NCBI GenBank assembly: GCA_938083195.1
Contig: CALKCK010000027.1
Span: 1 to 64,000, forward strand
Direction: 5' to 3'
DNA length: 64,000 nt
Origin: an uncultured Pirellulaceae bacterium
Lineage (GTDB): Bacteria; Planctomycetota; Planctomycetia; Pirellulales; Pirellulaceae
Shown: positions 1 through 8,102 of the stretch, piece by piece
Layout of the letters: each line of letters opens with the position of its first letter
How positions within the stretch are numbered: the stretch's first letter is position 1
Notes under the pieces: model-generated
Told to the model about the DNA's origin: nothing
Seen by the model: only the letters and a program-made list of their open reading frames with translations
Databases searched by the model: none
Program-made: the position numbers and the translations under genes

Positions 1-25
1 CGAAGCCCGCATCAGCGGTGCTTCG
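1..25 (-). terminator. Possible terminator hairpin downstream of tadG-like gene
   Basis: CGAAGC-CCGC and GCGG-T-GCTTCG form a 10-bp stem with one bulged base and an ATCA loop. It lies about 70 bases past the stop of the minus-strand TadG-like gene. Any U-tract would be outside the window, so the terminator role is a guess. Confidence 0.25.
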
Positions 26-96
26 CTTTCCTCAATACCTAATTGAATCTGACGGCTGGAATCTAATCTTCGCGGTCTTAGTTTTTAAACGTTCGG

Positions 97-1257
97 TCAG
101 TTTACCAAAGCAGCGGACGTGACGGACTTTCCGCCGGCACCACTGGGGGTCTGACCGCCACCAATCGTAGCGGCACGACGGTTTCGGATTTGGCCCAAAA
201 TTACCGTCTGCGTTAGCTTCTTGCTTGAATTATTCGGATTGATGACCTGGTAATTCATTTTCTTCCAAACATAAACGCAGACAAAATCACAAATCCGAAC
301 CTTGTTACTAATTTTCCCTGCACCGTTTTTTGAATTACTCAACAGCTCCACGACTGGCACGATAATGCAACGCTTGGGATCGTCAGGCGATAACAGGGTT
401 CTCTGTTCCAATTTCCAACGAAAGTTTCTAGGCTTTATCCCCTTATCATGAACAGCGGCTTCGTCACCCACTCGCATAACCACGCCATCCACCGACCCAT
501 CCAAGAGTTTGTACATGTAGTCTCTGTTTCCAGCATGATTCCCTGAATTAATATTGTTTGGGTTAAATTTTAACGCCAAATGGGAGGTCACTTTGTTATT
601 CCCGGTGGCCAATAGAACAACCGTATCTCCGACTGCAAACTCAACATTATCATCTGGGCAACAGGGGCCGTCAAAATTTGGATTCGTTTGTGTCAAGTTT
701 GGGTTAATCGCGCCAAACCCCGGTGCTCGCAACGCCAACGGCACCCCAACGGCTGCTGAAGCACCCGACATGACAACCGTGGATTTCGCAACGGCCTCAA
801 AATCATTGAGCCCAAAACATCGGCTGAAGTAGGAACCCAACCCGTCCGATGCTGCTCCACCTCTTCGAACTGTAATTTGAAATGAATTGGCATTGTTAAC
901 ATCTGCACCAGGGGTGAATCCACCTCCTGAGTAGTCCCAAATCCCCATGGAAATGTCATCCGCTACCAAAACATCACCGCGACCAACTTGATTCTTATTA
1001 GCAAAGTCGGAGGCGTAGGCTTTCGCGGTCTCGAGAGAGGTTGCCGACCGATCGTTACCGATTTTCATCGCTGCGGCGATGGCGGCAGCATCCGCAGCGT
1101 TTTGCATCTGCGATTTGTTGACATAAAAAGAGCCAATATCAACCATGATCGCGGCAACGAAGATTAATCCTCCGAGCATCACAGGCATCGTTACGACGAC
1201 AGAGCCGCGGCGTTCTTTTCGTTTTTGATTACTCAAATTGGTCGGGATGGTTTTCAC
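97..1257 (-). CDS. TadG-like Flp pilus-assembly family protein
   Basis: The N-terminus has basic residues followed by one hydrophobic segment (about residues 22-42) and then a QMQNAADAAAIAAAMKI stretch. This is the usual signature of the TadE/G-like N-terminal domain, in which the single membrane helix anchors a mainly extracytoplasmic protein. The remaining ~330 residues resemble nothing I can name and end in a Gly/Ser-rich tail. The start is GTG, supported by AGGA about 9 bases upstream; the next in-frame ATG lies inside the membrane helix and would destroy it. It follows the TadE-like gene on the same strand after 79 bases, so the two probably form one transcript. No other tad genes (tadA, B, C, rcpA) are in the window, so a role in a pilus is family inference only. 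Confidence 0.7.
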   Translation of the reverse strand: MKTIPTNLSNQKRKERRGSVVVTMPVMLGGLIFVAAIMVDIGSFYVNKSQMQNAADAAAIAAAMKIGNDRSATSLETAKAYASDFANKNQVGRGDVLVADDISMGIWDYSGGGFTPGADVNNANSFQITVRRGGAASDGLGSYFSRCFGLNDFEAVAKSTVVMSGASAAVGVPLALRAPGFGAINPNLTQTNPNFDGPCCPDDNVEFAVGDTVVLLATGNNKVTSHLALKFNPNNINSGNHAGNRDYMYKLLDGSVDGVVMRVGDEAAVHDKGIKPRNFRWKLEQRTLLSPDDPKRCIIVPVVELLSNSKNGAGKISNKVRICDFVCVYVWKKMNYQVINPNNSSKKLTQTVILGQIRNRRAATIGGGQTPSGAGGKSVTSAALVN

Positions 1258-1336
1258 CGTATTAGTTCCTGAAAAAGCGTCATCGTGGTTAAAATCAAGC
1301 AGCCGTGGACTCTACTCGAGCCCCACACTCACACTA

Positions 1337-1981
1337 CTATTTTTTCCCCTTCTTGTCGTCCTTCTTGTCCTTGTCGTCTTTGTCGTCCTTGCCGTCTTTG
1401 TCGTCCTTCTTCCCCTTCTTGTCCTTGTCGTCCTTGCCGTCTTTGTCGTCTTTGTCGTCCTTGTCGTCCTTGTCGTCCTTGTCGTCTTTTTTGTTCTTCT
1501 TACCGGTCGGGGCTTTTTTGGTTGGATCGGAAACGCCATCGCCTTCGGCAGGCATTACGCACACTCCTCCAACTGACTTGCCTTTGAGAAATGTCGTTGG
1601 AATCCAAGAAACGTCTGCGAAGTTCATTTCGATCGAGACAGTCACAGGCTGAAAGGCCTCCAAACCTTGAGGATTTGGAGGGTCGATCGTAACGGTGTAA
1701 TTGCTACCACTCAGGTTCGCCGCATCCATTGCCGTTCCAACAATCGAATTCACATCGGCTGCGGTACTACTTTCAAAAACAGCAACTCGGCAGCCTGCTC
1801 GGGCTGCTTCTTCGAGAACATGTTTCACCATGACGCCGCGGCCAACTTCGACCGAGCCCATTAAAAACAGCACTAGAAAAGGAAGCACGCATGCAAACTC
1901 GATCGCGGCAGCGCCGAGTCGGGCACGTCGATATCTTTCTTTTGAGCTGTCTTTTGAAAGTTTGGCGGGAGAATTCTTCAT
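1337..1981 (-). CDS. TadE-like protein with Lys/Asp repeat tail
   Basis: Residues about 20-60 match the TadE-like domain: RLGAAAIEFACVLPFLVLF gives one membrane helix, followed by EVGRGVMVKHVLEEAARAG. The middle (to about residue 150) is a small extracytoplasmic domain. The last ~55 residues are almost only Lys, Asp and Gly in KDDKDDKDGKDDK-type repeats, which is not part of the usual TadE family (normally about 130-200 residues without such a tail). TadE proteins are minor pilins or assembly factors of Tad/Flp pili; planctomycetes carry many dispersed copies whose job is unknown. It is first in a probable two-gene operon with the TadG-like gene. A highly charged tail could bind surface polymer or metal ions, which is speculation. 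Confidence 0.7.
   Translation of the reverse strand: MKNSPAKLSKDSSKERYRRARLGAAAIEFACVLPFLVLFLMGSVEVGRGVMVKHVLEEAARAGCRVAVFESSTAADVNSIVGTAMDAANLSGSNYTVTIDPPNPQGLEAFQPVTVSIEMNFADVSWIPTTFLKGKSVGGVCVMPAEGDGVSDPTKKAPTGKKNKKDDKDDKDDKDDKDDKDGKDDKDKKGKKDDKDGKDDKDDKDKKDDKKGKK
1340..1500 (-). repeat. Low-complexity GAC/AAG repeat encoding Lys/Asp tail
   Basis: On the plus strand the stretch is an imperfect array of GTCGTCCTT and GTCTTTGTC 9-mers. It encodes the KDDK tail of the TadE-like protein. Such arrays are prone to slippage, and all units are multiples of three, so length changes would keep the frame. Confidence 0.8.
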
Positions 1982-2220
1982 TCTATTTCAACCGGGAGGA
2001 GGATGGGGGTTGGGGAATTGATCGCTGGCTAATTATTAAAAAACACGAACACTGCCTCTCATGAGGGTGCTGCCTTTATGAAAGATAGGTTGGGTTTGGC
2101 CGTGTGAAGCAAAAAAGAATTAATTTTCAACAAAAAAGATTACCGCTTTTGGTTCATAGTGCGTTTTTAAAAGCTACGTTTCTATAGCAACTCTTTCTGG
2201 TTCCATTTCGCATTGATGTC

Positions 2221-4830
2221 ATGACCGTTCGCAAACCCAAAAAAACCAAAAAACGGGGGAAATACCGAGCTTTACGCTTGATTGTCATGTGTTGCGCGGC
2301 ACAGGCGATCGGTCTTTTCATTTTCATCAACTGGTTCGAATCCGGTTTTTCAAAACACTGCAATGACGTTGCGGAAATTAAACAAGGTGAATTAATTCAA
2401 CGTGAGATCGTAAAAGCTACTGAAGAAAAAAACGTTAGGGTTTTGAAACTCCTAAGCACGCTTTCACGCGATGACCGAGTCACAGGCCGGGAGAGGCTGA
2501 AGTGGACGAACCAGATCGAAACCTCCACGCTGAACTACGTTGCCCATCTAAAGCAAACGCAACCTGAATTGGTTTCACCCCTGTCTTTCGTCAAATTCAA
2601 ATCAGCAAATGTAGCCAATACCCTATCCAGATTCGAAAGTCGGAGTGCGACGGCAAAGTCAGAAACTGCCCTCTACGAAGATAATTCCACCCATTGGTCT
2701 TTGAAACGAGTGAATCGCCCAGTTGCCCCTAAGATGGCAACCGACTTTAAGGAATGGTGCAAGAATCCAATTGATCAATTTGTGCTAGAGAAAATGCTTA
2801 GTGCGGGTCTTTCTCCCAATCCACCTGCATCGCAAACAAGACTGGCGAGACGGCTTTCTTATGACCTCACTGGCCTGCCATTAACAGAAGTGCGTTCTAA
2901 CTATTGGTCCGAGAGCCAAGAGCACAATTCGCAATCCACACCCACTTATGAAAATTACGTTAACGAACTTCTCGATAACGATGGGTTTGGCGAACACTGG
3001 GCTCGCATGTGGCTGGATGTCGCTGGCTATGCCGACAGCAATGGCTACGAAGAAGATGAGATTCGTGAAAAATCGTATACCTACCGAGACTTCGTCATCT
3101 GGGCGATGAACAATGACCTTCCCTTTGACGAATTTGCACGTTGGCAAATCGCGGGTGACGAACTCGCACCGAAAAACGCAATGGCGGTGGCTGCCACCGG
3201 ATTTATGACAACCGCTCCTTACAATACATTTCGACCTCAAGAATCCGAGCGGATGGATGAACTGGATAAGCAAGTTTCCACCTACAGTTCCGCGATTCTT
3301 GGAATGACCGTCGGGTGCGCTCGCTGTCACGACCATTTCTATGACGAAATTTCAACCGAAGAATACTATCGCATGGTCGCGATTTTTTCTGAAACGGAAC
3401 GAACCAACGCCTATCTCGATTCCGAGGGCGGTAAGAGCTACCGAAAGTACTACGATCCAGTCAAAATTCGTCAGGAAGAACTGGATAAAATGCAGTATCG
3501 GCGTTTGCGAGAGAATAGCATTGCCGATCTAGAGGATTTCACTGAGGAACAGAAAGACATCCTTAGAAAACCGGTCAATCCAGACGACCTCGAACAAGAC
3601 CGGCTAATTTCGATTTGCAAACGATGTTTAGATTTCAATGATTCGTATTTGGATGACGATTTCGTTCCGCTTCCAAAAGATGAAGAGCGATACGACCAAC
3701 TCAAAGCCGAAATTAACTATTATCAGCTGCAAGTTCCCGCTTGCCCGCCGCAAGGACTGGCATTGCATGGCAGTAAAATCTCTCAAACCGCCATTCTCGA
3801 GAATGGTGATTTAAAAAACAGAGATGACGGCGAGATGGTCGGACCTGGATTCCTTGCCTGCCTGACCCCTGGGCTGGACAACTGGAACGAACACCAATGG
3901 CAACGTTGGGCTCCCAACAAAACCGAACCACTTCCAAGATCTGCGCTGGCGACCTGGACAACCGACACAACCCACGGCGCTGGGGCGATCGTTGCGAGGG
4001 TCATCGTTAACCGACTCTGGCAACAGTATTTTGGACGTGGACTTGTGACTACCGCTGGAGACTTTGGGCTCGAAGGAGATACTCCAAGCCATGCCAAACT
4101 ACTCGATTGGCTCGCAATGGAATTGATTGATCACAACTGGAGCCTTAAGCATATCCACCGGCTGATCATCACAAGTGCAACGTACCGTCAAGATTCGAGA
4201 GTGACTTTGAATCATATGGAACTCGATCCCGAGAACATTTATTTCGGGCGATTCAATTCACGCCGAATCACAGCGGAAATGATGAGAGATTCGATGCTTC
4301 TAGCTGCCGGCAACCTTAACTCTACGATGTATGGCCCTGCAGTCATGCCACCAATCCCGCGGGACGCTGTCTTTAACACCGAAAAAGGTCCAGAAGAAAC
4401 TTGGCCTATCGATTACGAAATTGATCGCGAAGCATTATGGCGGCGAGGTATTTACGTTCTTCTTCGGAGAACCATGCCAGTTCCCGTCCTTAAGCTTTTC
4501 GATGGGACCGATGGAAGTTTTTCTTGCCAAAAACGGAAAACATCCACGCTCCCCACTCAGGCACTAGCCTTATTCAATTCACCCTTCGTGACTCGACAAT
4601 CGAGATTCCTTGCGAATCGCATCCTTGAAGCAGAGTCTCAACCTGAGAAACAAGTCCAACTCTTGGTACGTCTGACATTAGGCCGTCATGCAACATCTTC
4701 CGAAATCTCGAACTTCGTGGAGTTTTTATCCGAAAAACCCGCGCAAACTGAATATCGCTGGAAAGAGAAAAATTTAGAGGCGTTGTGCCAAGTTCTGTTT
4801 ATGTCGAATGAATTTTTCTATATCAACTGA
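2221..4830 (+). CDS. DUF1549/DUF1553 domain protein, membrane anchored
   Basis: This is a planctomycete PSD1-type protein. After a basic N-terminus there is one membrane helix (about residues 22-40). DUF1549 starts near residue 175 (PIDQFVLEKMLSAGL, then RRLSYDLTGLP) and includes the CARCHDHFYDEI motif, a CxxCH sequence conserved in the family. DUF1553 follows from about residue 570 (GAGAIVARVIVNRLWQQYFGRG, then SHAKLLDWLA). Many relatives have an N-terminal cytochrome c-like PSCyt1 domain; none is seen here. The protein is followed after 177 bases by a DUF1501 protein, the normal partner, and then by sulfatases. These pairs are thought to act outside the cytoplasm in breakdown of complex, often sulfated, polymers, but the reaction is unknown. 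ATG start; no strong ribosome binding site. Confidence 0.85.
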   Translation: MTVRKPKKTKKRGKYRALRLIVMCCAAQAIGLFIFINWFESGFSKHCNDVAEIKQGELIQREIVKATEEKNVRVLKLLSTLSRDDRVTGRERLKWTNQIETSTLNYVAHLKQTQPELVSPLSFVKFKSANVANTLSRFESRSATAKSETALYEDNSTHWSLKRVNRPVAPKMATDFKEWCKNPIDQFVLEKMLSAGLSPNPPASQTRLARRLSYDLTGLPLTEVRSNYWSESQEHNSQSTPTYENYVNELLDNDGFGEHWARMWLDVAGYADSNGYEEDEIREKSYTYRDFVIWAMNNDLPFDEFARWQIAGDELAPKNAMAVAATGFMTTAPYNTFRPQESERMDELDKQVSTYSSAILGMTVGCARCHDHFYDEISTEEYYRMVAIFSETERTNAYLDSEGGKSYRKYYDPVKIRQEELDKMQYRRLRENSIADLEDFTEEQKDILRKPVNPDDLEQDRLISICKRCLDFNDSYLDDDFVPLPKDEERYDQLKAEINYYQLQVPACPPQGLALHGSKISQTAILENGDLKNRDDGEMVGPGFLACLTPGLDNWNEHQWQRWAPNKTEPLPRSALATWTTDTTHGAGAIVARVIVNRLWQQYFGRGLVTTAGDFGLEGDTPSHAKLLDWLAMELIDHNWSLKHIHRLIITSATYRQDSRVTLNHMELDPENIYFGRFNSRRITAEMMRDSMLLAAGNLNSTMYGPAVMPPIPRDAVFNTEKGPEETWPIDYEIDREALWRRGIYVLLRRTMPVPVLKLFDGTDGSFSCQKRKTSTLPTQALALFNSPFVTRQSRFLANRILEAESQPEKQVQLLVRLTLGRHATSSEISNFVEFLSEKPAQTEYRWKEKNLEALCQVLFMSNEFFYIN

Positions 4831-5007
4831 AACAGGGTTTCGATTCGATTGAGATAGGTAGGTCGGTCGCCCCGAACAAATGCTCAACCTCGGAAACAGG
4901 CAAACACGCCACCAACCTCCGACCGAGCAAGACGCTTGGGCTTTGGCCTCAATCCAACGCAAACCTCCACTCAAAATTCACCCCCAATTTCAGAGTGATC
5001 TCGTCTC

Positions 5008-6411
5008 ATGAGTGATTTAAATCGAACGATGAAGGCTATTCAACGACGCGAATTTCTCAAAAGAAGTGGCGGCGGATTCGGGATGCTGGCGCTATCTTCA
5101 CTTCTTAATTCAGGGCAAGCTCTCGGGACAACCGTGCCTGTGTCTGTTCCAAAAATTGGAAAAGCAAAATCTGTAATCTGGCTTTTCATGAATGGCGGAC
5201 CGTCGGGATTAGACCTTTTCTCTCATAAGCCAGCGCTCGAAAAATGGCATGACAAACGATTCCCGGGTAGCATCGAAACGTTATTCCCCCATCCCGGCCC
5301 GATCATGAAGTCCCCGTTTAAGTTCCAACGACACGGTGAATCAGGCTTGCCCGTTTCGGAACTCTACCCGAACATCGCGAAACACGTCGACGACATCGCT
5401 TTTCTCAATGCCTGTTCGTGCCATTCCCATAACCATGTTCCCGCCTGCTATATGGTGAACTGCGGCATTTCGAAGATTGGTGCTCCATGCCTTGGATCGT
5501 GGGCAAGTTACGGCCTAGGATCAGGCAACGAGGACCTGCCAAGTTTCGTAGTAATGTACGATCACCGAACGGCCCCCGAGGGTGGCGCGAACCTTTGGGA
5601 CGCGGCTTACCTCCCAGGTGAAAATCAGGGAGTTCCCTTTCGCGCATCAGACCAACCTATTCTCTATCTGAATCGAGATAAAAACATTTCCTCAAGCAGC
5701 CAGCAAAAACAACTGGCTATGCTGCAGAAAATGAATCACTGGCACGCCAACCAAAACCCTAATCAACAGGAATTGCTGACACGCATCAACAGTTTTGAAA
5801 CTGCTTTTAAAATGCAAATGACGGCTCCTAAAATTGTCGACACTTCCAACGAAACAGCGGCCACAAAAAACCTGTACGGCATTGATGTCGAAGAATCAAA
5901 AACATTCGGGACTCAATTATTGATGGCTCGAAAAATGGCAGAGCAGGGCGTGCGGTTTATTCAAATCTATCATGGCGGTTACAAAAACAACTGGGATAGC
6001 CATGGTGGATTAGAAAAAGCCCACCGCAACCTATGCAGGGAAACAGACCAACCTATTGCTGGACTCTTACAGGATCTCAAGCAACGAGGGTTGCTCGACG
6101 AAACGCTCGTTATTTGGGGGGGCGAGTTTGGAAGAACGCCAACTTCTCAAGACAAAAACGGACGAGACCATAATCCCTATGGATTTACCATGTGGATGGC
6201 CGGCGGCGGTGTGAAACCTGGAATTGCGTACGGCGAAACCGACGAACTCGGATACAAGCCCGTCGAAAACGAAGTGACCATGCACGACCTGCATGCTACG
6301 GTTCTTCATCTGTTAGGGCTCGATCACGAGGCGTTGACCCATCGATTTGGTGGCCGCGAACAGAGTCTCGTGAACGGCCTAGGGCACGTGATCAAAGACC
6401 TGATCGCCTGA
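5008..6411 (+). CDS. DUF1501 protein with twin-arginine signal
   Basis: The N-terminus carries QRREFLKRSGG, a twin-arginine export motif, followed by a hydrophobic stretch. The body has the DUF1501 hallmarks: VIWLFMNGGPSGLDLF near residue 55, the SHNHVPACYM region, QIYHGGYKNNWDSHGG, and GGEFGRTPTSQDKNGRDHN near residue 370. DUF1501 belongs to the alkaline-phosphatase/sulfatase-like fold by sequence character, so hydrolysis of an ester is possible but unproven. The length of 467 residues is normal. It is downstream of and co-directional with the DUF1549/1553 gene, and the two families nearly always occur as a pair. A convergent sulfatase gene ends 35 bases later. Confidence 0.9.
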   Translation: MSDLNRTMKAIQRREFLKRSGGGFGMLALSSLLNSGQALGTTVPVSVPKIGKAKSVIWLFMNGGPSGLDLFSHKPALEKWHDKRFPGSIETLFPHPGPIMKSPFKFQRHGESGLPVSELYPNIAKHVDDIAFLNACSCHSHNHVPACYMVNCGISKIGAPCLGSWASYGLGSGNEDLPSFVVMYDHRTAPEGGANLWDAAYLPGENQGVPFRASDQPILYLNRDKNISSSSQQKQLAMLQKMNHWHANQNPNQQELLTRINSFETAFKMQMTAPKIVDTSNETAATKNLYGIDVEESKTFGTQLLMARKMAEQGVRFIQIYHGGYKNNWDSHGGLEKAHRNLCRETDQPIAGLLQDLKQRGLLDETLVIWGGEFGRTPTSQDKNGRDHNPYGFTMWMAGGGVKPGIAYGETDELGYKPVENEVTMHDLHATVLHLLGLDHEALTHRFGGREQSLVNGLGHVIKDLIA

Positions 6412-6445
6412 TTGGAAAAAAATTCATTTCCCCAATCAAGCAGTC

Positions 6446-8026
6446 TTAAAGACCCAGTCCAATTTTCTTCGCCGGGAATTTTTTAAACGTCTTTAAATGG
6501 GCTTTCAGTTGCCCGCCAATCGTAGCTAGCCAAGCATTTCTTCGATGCCCCACCGTCGTTTGCTCTTTGGGATCGATGTACAGATTAAACAACCAAGGAG
6601 CGAGGCCTACGTCCTGCAACAGCGACATATCGATATAAAGATTTTTAGAGCTTGGCAAAATCACCTTGGTGTGCAATTTATACTCGCGCATCCGAATTGC
6701 AGTTTCCACAGTTCCCCACCAAAAATAAATTGTCTCACGATTCGATTTACCCTGGTCGGTTAGAAGATAAGACGACTGATCGATAAAGTCATAAAAACGA
6801 TCGTTGGGTAGTTTGTCATAAGAGACTTCCGCCAACTTAAGCGCCGTACCAAACAGATCCATCAGGTCAAAAACATCATCACTCTCCTGACCTGGAGCGA
6901 TCATCCCTTTCCAATAAGCGATCCCAGGAACCCGGACACCACCTTCAAATGTTGTCCCTTTGGCGCCACGAAAAGGCGTGTACCCAGCATCCGGCCACGC
7001 GTCCATCTGCGGACCATTATCGCTGGTCACAAAGACGAATGTATTCTCCAGCAGACCTTCGTCTTTTAGCGTTTCCATGATCGTGCCAATATGCATATCG
7101 ACTTCCCAGACATTGTCCTTGTAAGCATATTTGGCTTTACTTTTGCCAGCGTAATCAGGATTGGCAAAATTATCACAGTGAACTTTCATAAAACAATGCT
7201 CAAGAAAAAATGGCTTATCCGACTTGGCAAGCTCTTTGATTTTAGCGACGGTAAAATCTGCAAGGACTTGATCCGCACGCCCCATTTCTTCGGTTGATTT
7301 GATCGCCGAAACGTTGGTTGTTTTGCCATTTTTAAAACCGTGAACGAGATTTAAGTTGGCCCCAATATTGTAATAGTCTTCCAGCAATTCCGGATTCAGA
7401 ACCAGATCGGGATATCGCCGCGCGTCAACGCTTTGAGAGATCTCCTTCTGAGCCGGATAGAAACCATAAAACTCATCGAATCCAACATCCTGAGGTCGCA
7501 TTCCCACCGCTTCGCCAATGTGCCATTTCCCCGTCAAGTTAGTCGTATATCCAGCGTCGCTGAGTAGTTTTGCCAGGCTCAATTCATCCTCCCAGGGATT
7601 CTTAGTAATTTTGTCCCCCGCCAAGATTGGTCGCGTTAATCCGGTTCTTACCGGCAGGCGGCCAGTTAAAATCGCACTTCGTGTCGGCGTGCAAGTGTGC
7701 TGGGAATAGCAAGATGTCAAACGTAAACCCTCGCGAGCGAGCCGATCAATATTTACAGTAGCCGCTCCAATCGCTTCACCTCCGCCATAACATCCTGGGT
7801 CTCCGTATCCCATATCATCAATAATGATCCAGAGAATATTTGGACGTTTCCCTGTTTTGGCTTTCAACTGAGCTAACTTCTCCCCGGCCAGCTTATCTTG
7901 CTCCGGCCGTGGAATGGGGGCTTCAAAATTGGAAGCGAAAGAAACCGCTCGGTTAAACTTTTGCGCGACGACACAAGTCGGCAATAAACAAACCAGTAAT
8001 AAGACAATCGCGAATTTAGTTTTCAT
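6446..8026 (-). CDS. Secreted arylsulfatase (FGly type)
   Basis: A family-S1 sulfatase. RPNILWIIIDDMGYGD near residue 60 provides the two metal-binding Asp residues, and CTPTRSAILTGR is the CxPxR signature whose Cys is converted to formylglycine. VFVTSDNGPQ supplies the second metal-site Asp/Asn pair. I chose the ATG at 8026 rather than the longer ORF start at 8068 because MKTKFAIVLLLVCLLPTCVVAQ is then a complete signal peptide. It should remove sulfate from a polysaccharide or another sulfate ester outside the cytoplasm; the substrate cannot be read from sequence. The neighbouring minus-strand gene upstream is a second sulfatase, and the DUF1501 gene converges on it from the left. Confidence 0.9.
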   Translation of the reverse strand: MKTKFAIVLLLVCLLPTCVVAQKFNRAVSFASNFEAPIPRPEQDKLAGEKLAQLKAKTGKRPNILWIIIDDMGYGDPGCYGGGEAIGAATVNIDRLAREGLRLTSCYSQHTCTPTRSAILTGRLPVRTGLTRPILAGDKITKNPWEDELSLAKLLSDAGYTTNLTGKWHIGEAVGMRPQDVGFDEFYGFYPAQKEISQSVDARRYPDLVLNPELLEDYYNIGANLNLVHGFKNGKTTNVSAIKSTEEMGRADQVLADFTVAKIKELAKSDKPFFLEHCFMKVHCDNFANPDYAGKSKAKYAYKDNVWEVDMHIGTIMETLKDEGLLENTFVFVTSDNGPQMDAWPDAGYTPFRGAKGTTFEGGVRVPGIAYWKGMIAPGQESDDVFDLMDLFGTALKLAEVSYDKLPNDRFYDFIDQSSYLLTDQGKSNRETIYFWWGTVETAIRMREYKLHTKVILPSSKNLYIDMSLLQDVGLAPWLFNLYIDPKEQTTVGHRRNAWLATIGGQLKAHLKTFKKFPAKKIGLGL

Positions 8027-8102
8027 GTGACCTTCTGATCCAGAAATTTTCATTTGGGAGCCGCGCAAGGCTAACCTTTACAAGGTTAACGCTAACCGGG
8101 CG

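Noticed and set aside
1312-1539. ORF encoding RTTRTTK repeats, and plus-strand ORFs 1238-1652
   Set aside because: They are other frames of the repeat array inside the TadE-like gene; the KDDK frame continues into a normal TadE domain and the others do not.
6409-6438. TGATTGG / CCAATCA hairpin between DUF1501 and sulfatase genes as a terminator
   Set aside because: Only 7 bp with a 16-base loop, and no proper T-tract after it.
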